Positions 1-7,672 of a stretch of 23,911 nt of DNA are shown here, piece by piece. Each line of letters starts with the position of its first letter. Position 1 is the first letter of the stretch. Origin of the DNA: an uncultured Actinomycetes bacterium (GTDB lineage: Bacteria; Actinomycetota; Actinomycetes; Nanopelagicales; Nanopelagicaceae). A program made the translations under genes and the position numbers. The DNA lies in contig CAIJHZ010000060.1 in the NCBI GenBank assembly GCA_903820565.1, positions 1-23,911 of the forward strand, read 5' to 3'. The notes under the pieces are model-generated. The model saw only the letters and a list, made by a program, of their open reading frames with translations, had not been told where the DNA came from and did not search any database.

Positions 1-288
1 TCTTAACTGCAACAGTGCGTGCAGAAAGAGAAGCTTTACTTGAATCAAGTACAAATGGTGAGACGCCATTTACTTGCAAATTATCTCCACCAGCTGCAAC
101 CACTGCGTCAACTACTGCTCCAGCATTTGCTGCGTTCTTAATTGTTACGACAAATGATTGTGACGCACGGTAACCAATAAGTTTCGATCCACCATCTGGG
201 GTGTAGCTGTACTCAGGATAAGAAGTAATTGATAAACATAAGTGGCTCTTATGTCACTCTCAAAGCCGTTACTACTTGTAAAACAGGT
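1..288 (-). pseudogene. Decayed SIMPL-domain (DUF541) gene fragment
   Basis: Read on the minus strand, this stretch encodes a segment closely resembling the middle of the intact SIMPL protein at 492-1220: both carry DIR near the start, then YPEY, GYRASQ and a VVxAGGDN block. The reading frame breaks around 233-234, where two extra bases (or one missing) separate DIRATYV from SITSYPEY. The N-terminal half, including any signal peptide, is absent: homology fades within about 40 bases of the 3' end of the tRNA-Glu gene at 295. The window edge cuts the C-terminal side, so its far end is unknown. The likely history is duplication of the neighbouring SIMPL gene followed by truncation and frameshift. 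A sequencing error could mimic the frameshift but not the missing N-terminus. Confidence 0.7.
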
Positions 289-294
289 ACTGCG

Positions 295-367
295 TGCCCC
301 CAACGGGATTCGAACCCGTGTTACCGCCGTGAAAGGGCGATGTCCTAGGCCCCTAGACGATGGGGAC
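295..367 (-). tRNA. tRNA-Glu (UUC)
   Basis: The minus strand folds as a 73-nt cloverleaf. The acceptor stem pairs GTCCCCA with TGGGGGC and has discriminator A. The D-arm contains CTAGGGGCCTAG, the anticodon loop is CTTTCAC giving anticodon UUC, and the T-arm contains GGTTCGAATCC. The 3' CCA is not encoded; the bases that follow read CGC. This is the usual glutamate isoacceptor. Confidence 0.95.
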
Positions 368-383
368 GTTCTAAGGCTTGGCA

Positions 384-389
384 ATCTTA
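384..389 (-). promoter_or_regulatory. Candidate -10 element for tRNA-Glu
   Basis: On the minus strand TAAGAT lies 16 bases before the tRNA 5' end, a fitting distance for a -10 box with a short 5' leader. A convincing -35 is not visible. This is a position-based inference. Confidence 0.35.
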
Positions 390-430
390 CCCGCCATTGA
401 GCGTGTGACCAAACCCGATAATTAAGCACA

Positions 431-470
431 AAAAAGCCGCTTCCCCATCGGATTATGGGTCGCGGCTTTC
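431..470 (-). terminator. Rho-independent terminator after the SIMPL gene
   Basis: AAAGCCGC (433-440) pairs with GCGGCTTT (462-469), extended by an inner CCCAT/ATGGG stem (444-448 with 455-459). On the minus strand the hairpin is followed by a T run. It lies about 20 bases past the stop codon of the intact SIMPL gene and separates it from tRNA-Glu. Confidence 0.85.
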
Positions 471-491
471 TTGTTGAAAGGTTGTTAGCGA

Positions 492-1220
492 TTAATTAAG
501 CGCCCAACGAACAGTAATTGTCACTGTTACATCTTGCTCGCCTAGATCAACCTCAACTGCATCAGCTGCAACTCCGGCCTTTGTCATTGGGAAAGGTGAT
601 GAGTACACAGGTGAAGATTGCTCTTCAAGAGATATCACCTTGCCAAGTGATGTGCCAAGAAGCTTTGCATAAGAAGTTGCTTTTGATTTCGCGTTCGCAA
701 CTGCTGCTGCGCGAGCATCTTCAGTTGCTGCAGATGGATTAAGTGTTGTTGGCATTACGCCACCAAGTTGGACATTGTCGCCACCTGCGTTTACAACTGC
801 TTCGATGATGCTTCCTGCATCAGATGCTTTTCTGATGAGAACATCAAAAGTTTGCGATGCACGGTAGCCAGTGATCTTTGTTCCAGCTTCTTGTGTCCAG
901 GTGTATTCAGGATAGACAGAGATATTTGCAGAGCGGATGTCCTTTACTGCTATTCCTTTGTCTTTCAACGCTGCGCGAACAGCGGCTGCTGATTTGCTCG
1001 CAGATGAAAGTGCTGCGGCATTTGTTGAACCAAGGACTGACACTGTTGCGTTGAAGCGAACTGCATCTGGGACAACTGAGATCGTGCCAACACCTGTGAG
1101 GGTGATGTAGCGATCAGTTGATGTGCCCGCACCATTGGCTGGCAGAGCCAGGGCAATGACACCTGCGACTGCAGAAACGGTAATGATGGATGCGATTGTG
1201 CGAAGTTTTGTTAGTTTCAT
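492..1220 (-). CDS. Secreted SIMPL-domain (DUF541/YggE-like) protein
   Basis: This is a 242-residue protein with an N-terminal signal peptide (charged MKLTKLR, hydrophobic segment to about residue 28, Ala-rich cleavage region ending in NGAG). The rest is one SIMPL domain: it opens with ITLTGVGTISVVPDAVRF, has the DIRSANISVYPEY and GYRASQTF blocks in the middle, and ends in EVDLGEQDVTVTITVRWAL. SIMPL/YggE proteins are periplasmic or secreted; E. coli YggE has been linked to oxidative stress, but the biochemical role is not settled. No catalytic residues are known. The gene is transcribed divergently from tsaC, 68 bases away, and ends at a strong terminator. A decayed paralogue lies downstream beyond tRNA-Glu. 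The domain call is firm and the function open. Confidence 0.88.
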   Translation of the reverse strand: MKLTKLRTIASIITVSAVAGVIALALPANGAGTSTDRYITLTGVGTISVVPDAVRFNATVSVLGSTNAAALSSASKSAAAVRAALKDKGIAVKDIRSANISVYPEYTWTQEAGTKITGYRASQTFDVLIRKASDAGSIIEAVVNAGGDNVQLGGVMPTTLNPSAATEDARAAAVANAKSKATSYAKLLGTSLGKVISLEEQSSPVYSSPFPMTKAGVAADAVEVDLGEQDVTVTITVRWALN

Positions 1221-1276
1221 AGGTTAAGTATCTCGTATTTGTTGTGATGGGCGTTAGTTATTGCTGGGAATAGTGC

Positions 1277-1282
1277 GAGAAT
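1277..1282 (+). promoter_or_regulatory. Candidate -10 box for a leaderless tsaC transcript
   Basis: GAGAAT ends exactly 6 bases before the GTG start at 1289 and no Shine-Dalgarno sequence is visible. The same spacing is seen before the GTG starts at 2293, 8838 and 21896, which is why this weak match is reported. Confidence 0.35.
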
Positions 1283-1288
1283 TAGCGG

Positions 1289-2275
1289 GTGAGCCAGTTC
1301 TTAAGTAGATGCGATGCAGCGGCAATGGGTGATGCTGCTGGGGTGTTATTAGCTGGTGGCTTAGTCGCCTTTCCAACTGAAACGGTTTATGGGTTGGGCG
1401 CTGATGCGTGTAATGCTGCGGCGGTTGCACGGATTTATTCGGTAAAGGGTCGACCTGCAGATCATCCATTGATTGTGCACGTGGCATCGATGGATGGCTT
1501 GGTTGATTGGGCGCGTGATGTGCCGACATATGCGATTTCGTTAGCGCGTGATTTTTGGCCAGGGCCAATGACTTTGGTTGTACGCCGTAGTGATTTAGCT
1601 GGTGATTTTGTAACCGGTGGACAAGACACAGTTGGCGTGCGAGTTCCAAATCATCCTGTTGCGTTGGGATTAATAGAAGCATTTGTGCGGATAGGTGGCA
1701 AGGGAGTTGCAGCACCCAGTGCTAATCGATTTGGAAATGTTTCACCCACAACCGCGCAAGCTGTTGCGGCAGAGCTTGGCGATTATCTGGCAGATGGAGA
1801 TCAGATTCTTGATGGTGGTGCATGTGATGTTGGTGTGGAATCAACGATTATTGATTGCACATGGGATACGCCAAAGATTTTGCGTCCAGGTGCAATTACT
1901 ATTGAAATGATTGAGCAGAGCACAGGGCTAAGAGTTGTTGGGTCTATTGATGCGGCTGTTGATGTGACAGTGATTCGTGTCAGTGGTTCCTTAGATAGTC
2001 ATTACGCGCCGGTGGCAACAGTTGTATTGGATCAATCCCCCGTCGCAGGACAAGGTTTTATTGCAATGGCAGATGTAGCGGCAGCAGATGGGGTTGTGCG
2101 ATTGGCTGCGCCTGCAACGCATGAAGAATTCGCGCGGGTTTTGTATTCAGCACTGCGAGCTGCAGATGAGCAAGGCTTAGCAACTGTTGTTGTGCAACAA
2201 CCACAGGGCGATGGAATTGCAATCGCAATACGTGACCGGTTAATGCGAGCCGCACATTCAGAAACTCAGATGTAA
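1289..2275 (+). CDS. tsaC: L-threonylcarbamoyladenylate synthase (TsaC/Sua5 type)
   Basis: The 328-residue protein makes threonylcarbamoyl-AMP from threonine, bicarbonate and ATP, the first step of the t6A37 modification of ANN-decoding tRNAs, in the cytoplasm. The YrdC fold is clear: LLAGGLVAFPTETVYGLGADA (about residues 20-40), the KGRPADHPLIVHV nucleotide/substrate motif (about 54-66), and PSANRFGNVSPTTA (about 145-158). Residues from about 215 on form the extra Sua5 domain found in the long (Sua5) form but absent from short TsaC; its SHYAP motif is visible near residue 233. The start is GTG, without an obvious ribosome binding site. In mycobacteria the same gene pair (Rv1301-Rv1302) occurs, and here too wecA follows 17 bases later. 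Confidence 0.93.
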   Translation: MSQFLSRCDAAAMGDAAGVLLAGGLVAFPTETVYGLGADACNAAAVARIYSVKGRPADHPLIVHVASMDGLVDWARDVPTYAISLARDFWPGPMTLVVRRSDLAGDFVTGGQDTVGVRVPNHPVALGLIEAFVRIGGKGVAAPSANRFGNVSPTTAQAVAAELGDYLADGDQILDGGACDVGVESTIIDCTWDTPKILRPGAITIEMIEQSTGLRVVGSIDAAVDVTVIRVSGSLDSHYAPVATVVLDQSPVAGQGFIAMADVAAADGVVRLAAPATHEEFARVLYSALRAADEQGLATVVVQQPQGDGIAIAIRDRLMRAAHSETQM

Positions 2276-2280
2276 AGGAC

Positions 2281-2286
2281 TAGTAT
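2281..2286 (+). promoter_or_regulatory. Candidate -10 box (TAGTAT) before wecA
   Basis: TAGTAT sits in the 17-base gap between tsaC and wecA and ends 6 bases before the wecA GTG. This allows a second, leaderless transcript for wecA in addition to read-through from tsaC. AAGGA at 2277-2281 could instead serve as a distant ribosome binding site. Confidence 0.35.
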
Positions 2287-2292
2287 TCCGAA

Positions 2293-3345
2293 GTGCTTAT
2301 TACCGCCAGCCAGTTCGCTATTTTGGGAGTATCAGCCTTTGCGCTGACTGGGCTTTTAACCTGGCCAGTGCGAGCTTTAGCAATTCGGCTGGGAGCTATG
2401 GATGCACCGAATTTAGCCCGTAAGACGCAGGCAGAACCTGTTCCTTATTTGGGTGGAGTGGCAATTGCACTTGGAATCACGATCACTGTTTTTGCTGCTG
2501 TATTTGTTGGCAAGGGCACCTCAAGTAACACAGAACAAATTCAGGATCTTGCCTTCACAATAATGTTGCCAGCATTGATCTTGGGCGCAATGGGATTATT
2601 TGATGATCTGCGCTCGCTGTCACCATGGCCACGATTGATTCTGCAAATAATCGTGGGAACCCTGGCTGCATTTCTCATCGTTGAAAATGGAACAACTGGT
2701 ACTCCATTTGGTTCATCAACATTAAATACAGCGGTAACTATTTTTTGGATCGTTGGAATTTGCAACAGTATTAACTTCTTTGACAATTTAGATGGAGCGG
2801 CAGCTGGCGCAGTTGCCATCGCCGCACTTGGAGTTTTTGTAATTGCCTTTGATCGCGGGCAAGAGTTAATTGGTGCGCTATCGATTGTCACAGCTGGTGC
2901 GACCATTGGATTTTTGATGTGGAACAAGTCTCCTGCAAAGATTTACATGGGAGATGCTGGTGCGCTGTTTTTAGGAATCATTATTTCTGTAGCGACTATT
3001 CGATTAAATCCAGGGATTGAACCAACCTGGAAGTCGTTAACAATTCCAGTGATTTTATTAGCGGTGCCATTACTGGATACATGCGTTGCTGTTTTCTCTC
3101 GGATTGCTCGCAGAGTTTCACCTTTAACTGGCGGTAAAGATCATTTATCGCATCGCTTAGTGCGAGCAGGATTGAGCCGTCGGCTTGCAGCGGTTAGCTT
3201 GTGGAGTGCATCAGGAGTGTGCGCAATCGTCGCAATTGCTATTTATATGTACCCAGATTCCTTTGGCACATTACTAATTTCTATTTTCGCCGCAGGCTGG
3301 CTAGCCGCCTTGGTGTTGTTCCTGCGCACCCCATCACAGGACTAA
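2293..3345 (+). CDS. wecA: WecA/Rfe-like undecaprenyl-phosphate sugar-1-phosphate transferase
   Basis: This 350-residue polytopic membrane protein has about ten hydrophobic segments and belongs to the polyprenyl-phosphate N-acetylhexosamine-1-phosphate transferase (MraY/WecA) superfamily. The family transfers a sugar phosphate from a UDP-sugar to a polyprenyl phosphate on the cytoplasmic face. The three hallmark loops are present: FDDLRSLSPW (about residues 102-111), NFFDNLDGAAAG (about 160-171) and KIYMGDAGALFLG (about 215-227), followed by GGKDHLSHRL (about 279-288), the histidine-containing loop typical of WecA rather than MraY. In mycobacteria the orthologue (Rv1302) starts arabinogalactan linker synthesis; here the product is more likely a teichoic- or polysaccharide-type wall polymer. 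The expected actinobacterial neighbour downstream, the atp operon, does not follow. Confidence 0.9.
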   Translation: MLITASQFAILGVSAFALTGLLTWPVRALAIRLGAMDAPNLARKTQAEPVPYLGGVAIALGITITVFAAVFVGKGTSSNTEQIQDLAFTIMLPALILGAMGLFDDLRSLSPWPRLILQIIVGTLAAFLIVENGTTGTPFGSSTLNTAVTIFWIVGICNSINFFDNLDGAAAGAVAIAALGVFVIAFDRGQELIGALSIVTAGATIGFLMWNKSPAKIYMGDAGALFLGIIISVATIRLNPGIEPTWKSLTIPVILLAVPLLDTCVAVFSRIARRVSPLTGGKDHLSHRLVRAGLSRRLAAVSLWSASGVCAIVAIAIYMYPDSFGTLLISIFAAGWLAALVLFLRTPSQD

Positions 3346-3476
3346 GCCGCCCGCTCAGGCTCATTAAAGCTTTTACATCTGACCATTCACACGTGGGTCA
3401 AAGAGGTATTAGGGGCTTAATTCGTTTCATAATTTATAGCAAATACCAACACAGGTATCAAAGAATGGAGCAGTTC

Positions 3477-3743
3477 ATGAGCAATAATCTAACTGTCAGT
3501 AAGTATGCCGATTCAATCATCCAGTGGGGTGGAGTTTTTAGAACTATTTTCACAGTTCTTGGTTGGATCTATCTAGTACTTGGAGGAATTTTTGGCTTTT
3601 ATTATGGACAAAATATGTATGGAATGCCTTTTCTATATTTCATCCTAGGCTTACTTATCGGTGCGCTCGGAATGCTCACAATGTTTGGCTACCGTCTTAT
3701 TTTTGACTACATGTTGATGAAGGCTCACCAAACCAAGTCCTAA
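3477..3743 (+). CDS. Small two-helix membrane protein, unknown
   Basis: The ATG at 3477 is chosen because GGAG (3467-3470) lies 6 bases upstream; the frame stays open further upstream but without other support. The 88-residue product has a short polar N-terminus (MSNNLTVSKYADSI), a first hydrophobic segment (about 18-42), a short loop (YGQNMYGMP) and a second hydrophobic segment (about 48-72), then a basic tail ending in HQTKS. I recognise no family. It occupies the place where actinobacteria often carry a small AtpI-like gene before the atp operon, but its length and pattern do not match AtpI. A 131-base gap separates it from wecA, so it may have its own promoter. Confidence 0.6.
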   Translation: MSNNLTVSKYADSIIQWGGVFRTIFTVLGWIYLVLGGIFGFYYGQNMYGMPFLYFILGLLIGALGMLTMFGYRLIFDYMLMKAHQTKS

Positions 3744-3757
3744 GAAATACACAAAGT

Positions 3758-3782
3758 CACCGTCTCTTAAAAGGATGCGGTG
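3758..3782. terminator. Weak hairpin between convergent genes
   Basis: CACCG (3758-3762) and CGGTG (3778-3782) can pair around a 15-base loop between the convergent ends of the small membrane protein and the copper monooxygenase gene. Flanking T-rich runs are poor on both strands, so it is at best a weak bidirectional terminator. Confidence 0.3.
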
Positions 3783-5399
3783 TTAATCGGTGTAGTTAAT
3801 TATGGCAAGACACATCTCATCGCGAGTACCTTCGCCCCAAACAACATAGTTGGGAGAGATGTTCTTATACACGGACAAAAGTGCACGCAATCCGATATCA
3901 AAGGTGCAGGTAACTTTGATGGTATCGCCAGGCTTTGCCAAGATCGGCGTGCTTTGCCAATCCGTTGTTTGATTATCGAAGTCCCACATTGGACGAGTTG
4001 AAAGAACTGTTACAGCAGAAGTCGAAGCGCTTTGATGTGTAATGGTGATACTTCGCCCGAGTTGGTGCATATGCCCGGTCGCGCCATAGATCTTTATTGG
4101 TGAGCGCACCGTGTTTGTGCAATCTGAAGTTGAGCTAGGTATGGGCTTTATCGGATCTTTGCCGCAAGCAATCAGCAGAGCTGTCTCTTGAAAGGAAGTC
4201 TTTGTTGATGTGCGCTGTGCTAAATCAAATAGAGCCGCAGATCGCACACACAGTGGCCCAGACTCATTAGGTGCACAAGCGATTTCGATCGGTGCTGCAA
4301 CAAGCATCGTCTTTAACTCGCTGACAGCAGTTGATGCCAACTTAAGGGAAACCTTCATCGATGCCTTGTTGGCAGTTGCTGGCTCCATAGTATGAAAGTG
4401 CGCCTGAAGAATAAATTGATCGGATGACGAGATCTTCATACCAACACCGACTGGATATGCCTTGAAGTTTCCACCAGGTGCCCAAAAAGAGATCCAACTT
4501 GAAGCAGAAGCACCAGAGAAAGCGCTGGCCCCAGGAATACCGGTATCACCAAAACATGGCCAACCGTCACCGGGATTTTGCGCATCAATTTCTTTAGTTG
4601 CACTCACACTTGCCGCCGGTACTTTGTACAAGATCCCGTGGTGAGAAACCTTCAAGTTATCAGGAGCAATTGTTACTGACTGCAGATATGTATCGACGGT
4701 GAACTTGGGATCGAGTAAGAAACAGCGATACTCATCACTGCCACCTGCAGGTGGATTGGGTGCATAGGTGGGAGTAGTGAGAACTAAATTTGATGATGAT
4801 GATGTTGGTGTTGGTGTTGGCGAAGGAGTGCTGGTTGCCTTGACCGGTGCTAAAGATTTTGCAACATCAAGAAGTTGAGAGTAAGTAATCCCACCAAAAA
4901 CTTGAACCTGAATCTCTGTCGACGACAGATTCTTTGCACCCTTTTTAGTAAAGAGTATGTAACCACCAAGACGAGTGATATCTGCACTGGTGCACTTTGC
5001 AAAGGAGGCAGCCTTTGTTGGATCACAGTAAACATGCACTTGTGCAGTGCTTCCATTAATGGTGACGCTCCGAAGTTTTTTTGAGAGTCCGGGATCGGAG
5101 CATTTGACACCAGCTTTGGTTTGCATGATCTCAAGGAAACGAACCGTGCCACCAAATTTTGTGTAGAGCCATGGCTCGGTCTGATTTGCGCATGGGATTA
5201 ACTCGAACTTGCTTGTTGGTAAGCCAAGAGTCTTACTGGGTTTGAAAACAGAGTAGGAAAGAGATGCTTGGGCATCGCCATACTTGTCAGTTGCCGCCAT
5301 TGATGGCGATTGCACCAGTAGGGCGCAGATGGTTAGAAGTACAGATAGCCTCTTCATAGGCCAAAGGTACTGGCTGAGGGTAAGTTCACGCGAGAGCAT
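3783..5399 (-). CDS. Secreted PHM/DBM-like type II copper monooxygenase
   Basis: Family enzymes use two copper centres, O2 and ascorbate or another reductant to hydroxylate C-H bonds (peptidylglycine alpha-hydroxylating and dopamine beta-monooxygenases). The 538-residue protein has a signal peptide (best seen from MKRLSVLL at residue 15), a Cys-containing N-terminal region (about 38-185), a Pro/Thr/Ser linker (about 188-208), then the two-domain catalytic core from DEYRCFLLDP (222-231). All expected ligands are visible: H253-H254 (VSHHG) and H334 (LQAHFH) for the first copper; H443 and H445 (GHMHQLG) and M529 (DEMC) for the second. The start at 5399 is preferred because AGGAG overlaps the upstream stop codon 9 bases before it; the ATG at 5357 lacks a binding site. 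It is coupled to the M11 protease gene. The substrate is unknown. Confidence 0.85.
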   Translation of the reverse strand: MLSRELTLSQYLWPMKRLSVLLTICALLVQSPSMAATDKYGDAQASLSYSVFKPSKTLGLPTSKFELIPCANQTEPWLYTKFGGTVRFLEIMQTKAGVKCSDPGLSKKLRSVTINGSTAQVHVYCDPTKAASFAKCTSADITRLGGYILFTKKGAKNLSSTEIQVQVFGGITYSQLLDVAKSLAPVKATSTPSPTPTPTSSSSNLVLTTPTYAPNPPAGGSDEYRCFLLDPKFTVDTYLQSVTIAPDNLKVSHHGILYKVPAASVSATKEIDAQNPGDGWPCFGDTGIPGASAFSGASASSWISFWAPGGNFKAYPVGVGMKISSSDQFILQAHFHTMEPATANKASMKVSLKLASTAVSELKTMLVAAPIEIACAPNESGPLCVRSAALFDLAQRTSTKTSFQETALLIACGKDPIKPIPSSTSDCTNTVRSPIKIYGATGHMHQLGRSITITHQSASTSAVTVLSTRPMWDFDNQTTDWQSTPILAKPGDTIKVTCTFDIGLRALLSVYKNISPNYVVWGEGTRDEMCLAIINYTD

Positions 5400-5411
5400 C
5401 TGGGATAGCTC

Positions 5412-7433
5412 CTAAGGGGCTGAAACTAACTGCGTGAAGGCGGGCATGATCTTGCCAGAGTATTTCTTGCTGGCAGCCAGTGACAATCTGTAGGTATGTT
5501 TTCCAGTCGTTTGATACGTAACCTTCATAACAAAAGTAACGTACTTTTTCATTGTGCCATTTGGATCTGTAACAGGTTTTGCCGTTTGAATATTTACCCA
5601 TTTGCCTGCAACCTGCTCTTGCAACGTTAAATTCCCGACTCCTGGCACCCAATACCCAGTGTTAACATTCCATTGATACCCAGAAAAGCACTGTGTATTT
5701 GTGCACTCAGTCTTGGCTGGCTCATAAGTCACATCTGAGCCATCATCGACGTAACCCACATCATCACTTCCCAGCAGCCGTGCTGTAAATTTCTGATTTC
5801 GCGCTAATTCAATGATTGTAAATTCAAATCTTCCATTTTTTTCAACTGTCGTAACTATCTTTCCAGAACTCAAATTACTCAAGATGTAGTGAGCACCCTT
5901 GTTCACAGGATTGACCGTCACAACAACAGAATTAGTCGCGTCCTTTCCCGAAGAGATTTGCACAAATGGAAGCGTGATCTTTTTATAAGCAGTTACTAGC
6001 GAACTAGGTTCAGTTGCTGTCGAAAGTTCGGCATAGTCTGTTGCAATTAATCTAAAGGTAAATGTGCCAGCCTTAGTTGTTTGGTATGAGTAGTTCTTAA
6101 CTCCATTGAGCGATGGCGTATCTACCTGACCTACTATTTCACCATTAACTTCTACTTGTATGGTTTTAACCAATCGATTATCTGTGACCGCGCTCAGTGG
6201 AATTTGAATTTCCGGATAATCCCATGTATCGATATTTTTTTTGAAGATCAATCGCTCCCCGAGATTATTAAAAGAATTCACCCCTGCTCTCCAATTAGGC
6301 TTTACACTCAAGGCAATAGGTGCCTCTTTATCCGGTGACCTTTGAACACGGACAGTCGCACCGGTGTTGGGATCTGCACTTACAAATGTGAGAGTTGAGC
6401 CATCACTGAGCGTAAAAACCTTGCCTATTGGCTGCGTTTGATCCCCGGTAAGGGTTGGAACGACCAAGGCAGTTTCAAGGTTTGTGAAATTGGTAAGTAC
6501 TGGCTGCAGATCTTTGAACTGAGTTCCAACTGTTCTCAAAATTCTTAGCTGCAAACCACCAGATGGAATGTTGTTGTAATAGCTACCACCACCGCCTGGA
6601 ACATGAATCTGATTTTGCGAAAGCGTTGAATCATTTCCAATCACTGGGCGGTATTCAACAGAGTACGTCAGCTCACTTCCTATTGGTATGTATAGAACTT
6701 TAGACAGATTAATTCCCTTTGAATAAACTGGCGCTAACTTGTAGTCACCAGATTCAGCCGCAATTGCCCTACTTTCTGCAGGTAAGACTTTTAATTTATC
6801 CAGCTCCGTTGCCGAAAATCTGGACACCATAGGGGATGAAACATGTGAGTAAATATAGTTTCCCATGGTTGATGTCGAATCACCATATTCTTTTTGTTCA
6901 CATGTAATTGGTAATTGGTTTGTGCACACCGCAGAGTTTGCGTGCATCAAACCCAAATTGTGTCCAAGTTCGTGAGTTAAAACCCAGGCGCCATCTAGAT
7001 TCCAATTTCCATTCATCAATACATAATTATTGTTGGACGCTTGGCCAGCAAATGGCGAAGCTGAACTATATGCAATTACACCTACAAGAATTGCTCCATC
7101 AAATCCTGGATCAGCCTCAGGAGTTAATCCAGTAACTTTTTGAATATCACTAGATTGAACTGTGATCAAATCGGAATAATTAATCGGGTGTAGCTTTCGA
7201 AAAGTAAATCTAATCTGCCCACCTGTTGCATCATCAAATGCCTGATTTACTTTTGTGATGATTTGTCGTGACATTTCTTCGGTTACTTCCATCGTCAACT
7301 TTCCATTAGCGATAGAAACAACATCGATTTGGTAATTTCGGATTGGATCGGCAGCTTGTGCACCATTGGCAAGAAAAATCGAAATCAAAATGGCGATGAA
7401 AAGCGACTTAACAGCGCTCTGTATGCGGATCAT
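5412..7433 (-). CDS. Secreted gametolysin-like (M11) zinc metalloprotease
   Basis: The 673-residue protein has a signal peptide (to about residue 28, ending GAQA) and a metzincin catalytic domain. The zinc motif is HELGHNLGLMH (H154, E155, H158, H164), followed by the EYGDSTSTMG block with the Met-turn at M190; this EYGD...MG arrangement is typical of peptidase family M11 (gametolysin). The catalytic part extends to about residue 365. After it come Ig-like beta domains (about 370-475 and 480-560) and a C-terminal beta-rich domain (about 565-673) beginning with a TECTNTQC cysteine pair. There is no sorting signal or transmembrane anchor, so the protein is probably released or held by its C-terminal domains. 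The copper monooxygenase gene follows 12 bases after the stop. Algal gametolysin cleaves Hyp-rich wall glycoproteins; the target here is unknown. Confidence 0.86.
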   Translation of the reverse strand: MIRIQSAVKSLFIAILISIFLANGAQAADPIRNYQIDVVSIANGKLTMEVTEEMSRQIITKVNQAFDDATGGQIRFTFRKLHPINYSDLITVQSSDIQKVTGLTPEADPGFDGAILVGVIAYSSASPFAGQASNNNYVLMNGNWNLDGAWVLTHELGHNLGLMHANSAVCTNQLPITCEQKEYGDSTSTMGNYIYSHVSSPMVSRFSATELDKLKVLPAESRAIAAESGDYKLAPVYSKGINLSKVLYIPIGSELTYSVEYRPVIGNDSTLSQNQIHVPGGGGSYYNNIPSGGLQLRILRTVGTQFKDLQPVLTNFTNLETALVVPTLTGDQTQPIGKVFTLSDGSTLTFVSADPNTGATVRVQRSPDKEAPIALSVKPNWRAGVNSFNNLGERLIFKKNIDTWDYPEIQIPLSAVTDNRLVKTIQVEVNGEIVGQVDTPSLNGVKNYSYQTTKAGTFTFRLIATDYAELSTATEPSSLVTAYKKITLPFVQISSGKDATNSVVVTVNPVNKGAHYILSNLSSGKIVTTVEKNGRFEFTIIELARNQKFTARLLGSDDVGYVDDGSDVTYEPAKTECTNTQCFSGYQWNVNTGYWVPGVGNLTLQEQVAGKWVNIQTAKPVTDPNGTMKKYVTFVMKVTYQTTGKHTYRLSLAASKKYSGKIMPAFTQLVSAP

Positions 7434-7516
7434 CGCTAGCCCCGGCTTCTTATTACTCTCGATTGGGCCATAAAGTACTTCGGATATTGGTGTGTGGCTA
7501 GCGTTCCGGCATCCGA

Positions 7517-7522
7517 TACGAT
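7517..7522 (+). promoter_or_regulatory. Candidate -10 box (TACGAT) for tRNA-Lys
   Basis: TACGAT lies 26 bases before the tRNA 5' end with no convincing -35. The 115-base gap between the divergent protease gene and the tRNA must hold both promoters. Confidence 0.3.
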
Positions 7523-7529
7523 TGCCCCT

Positions 7530-7545
7530 TGCAGTTAAAACTGCA
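7530..7545. repeat. Perfect 7-bp inverted repeat just before tRNA-Lys
   Basis: TGCAGTT and AACTGCA are separated by AA and end 3 bases before the tRNA 5' end. In the precursor RNA this would form a small leader hairpin, possibly relevant to processing; as DNA it could be a protein site. Confidence 0.5.
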
Positions 7546-7548
7546 GTG

Positions 7549-7621
7549 GGGCCTATAGCTCAGTCGGTAGAGCAACGGACTTTTAATCCGTGGGTCGACG
7601 GTTCGAGCCCGTCTGGGCCCA
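7549..7621 (+). tRNA. tRNA-Lys (UUU)
   Basis: A 73-nt cloverleaf. The acceptor stem pairs GGGCCTA with TGGGCCC, discriminator A; the D-arm reads GCTCAGTCGGTAGAGC, the anticodon loop CTTTTAA gives anticodon UUU, and the T-arm contains GGTTCGAGCC. The 3' CCA is not encoded. The gene sits between two secreted metalloprotease genes. Confidence 0.96.
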
Positions 7622-7672
7622 CTCATTTAAATTTCTTTTCAAATACGCATAAATCCGGACACAATCAACGGT

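Noticed and set aside
145..429. Open frame of 94 codons on the minus strand
   Set aside because: It reads straight through tRNA-Glu and part of the SIMPL remnant; only its last part reflects the decayed gene.
3477..3743. AtpI-like identity for the small membrane protein
   Set aside because: Only the position suggests it; two helices and 88 residues without AtpI motifs do not support it, and no atp genes follow.
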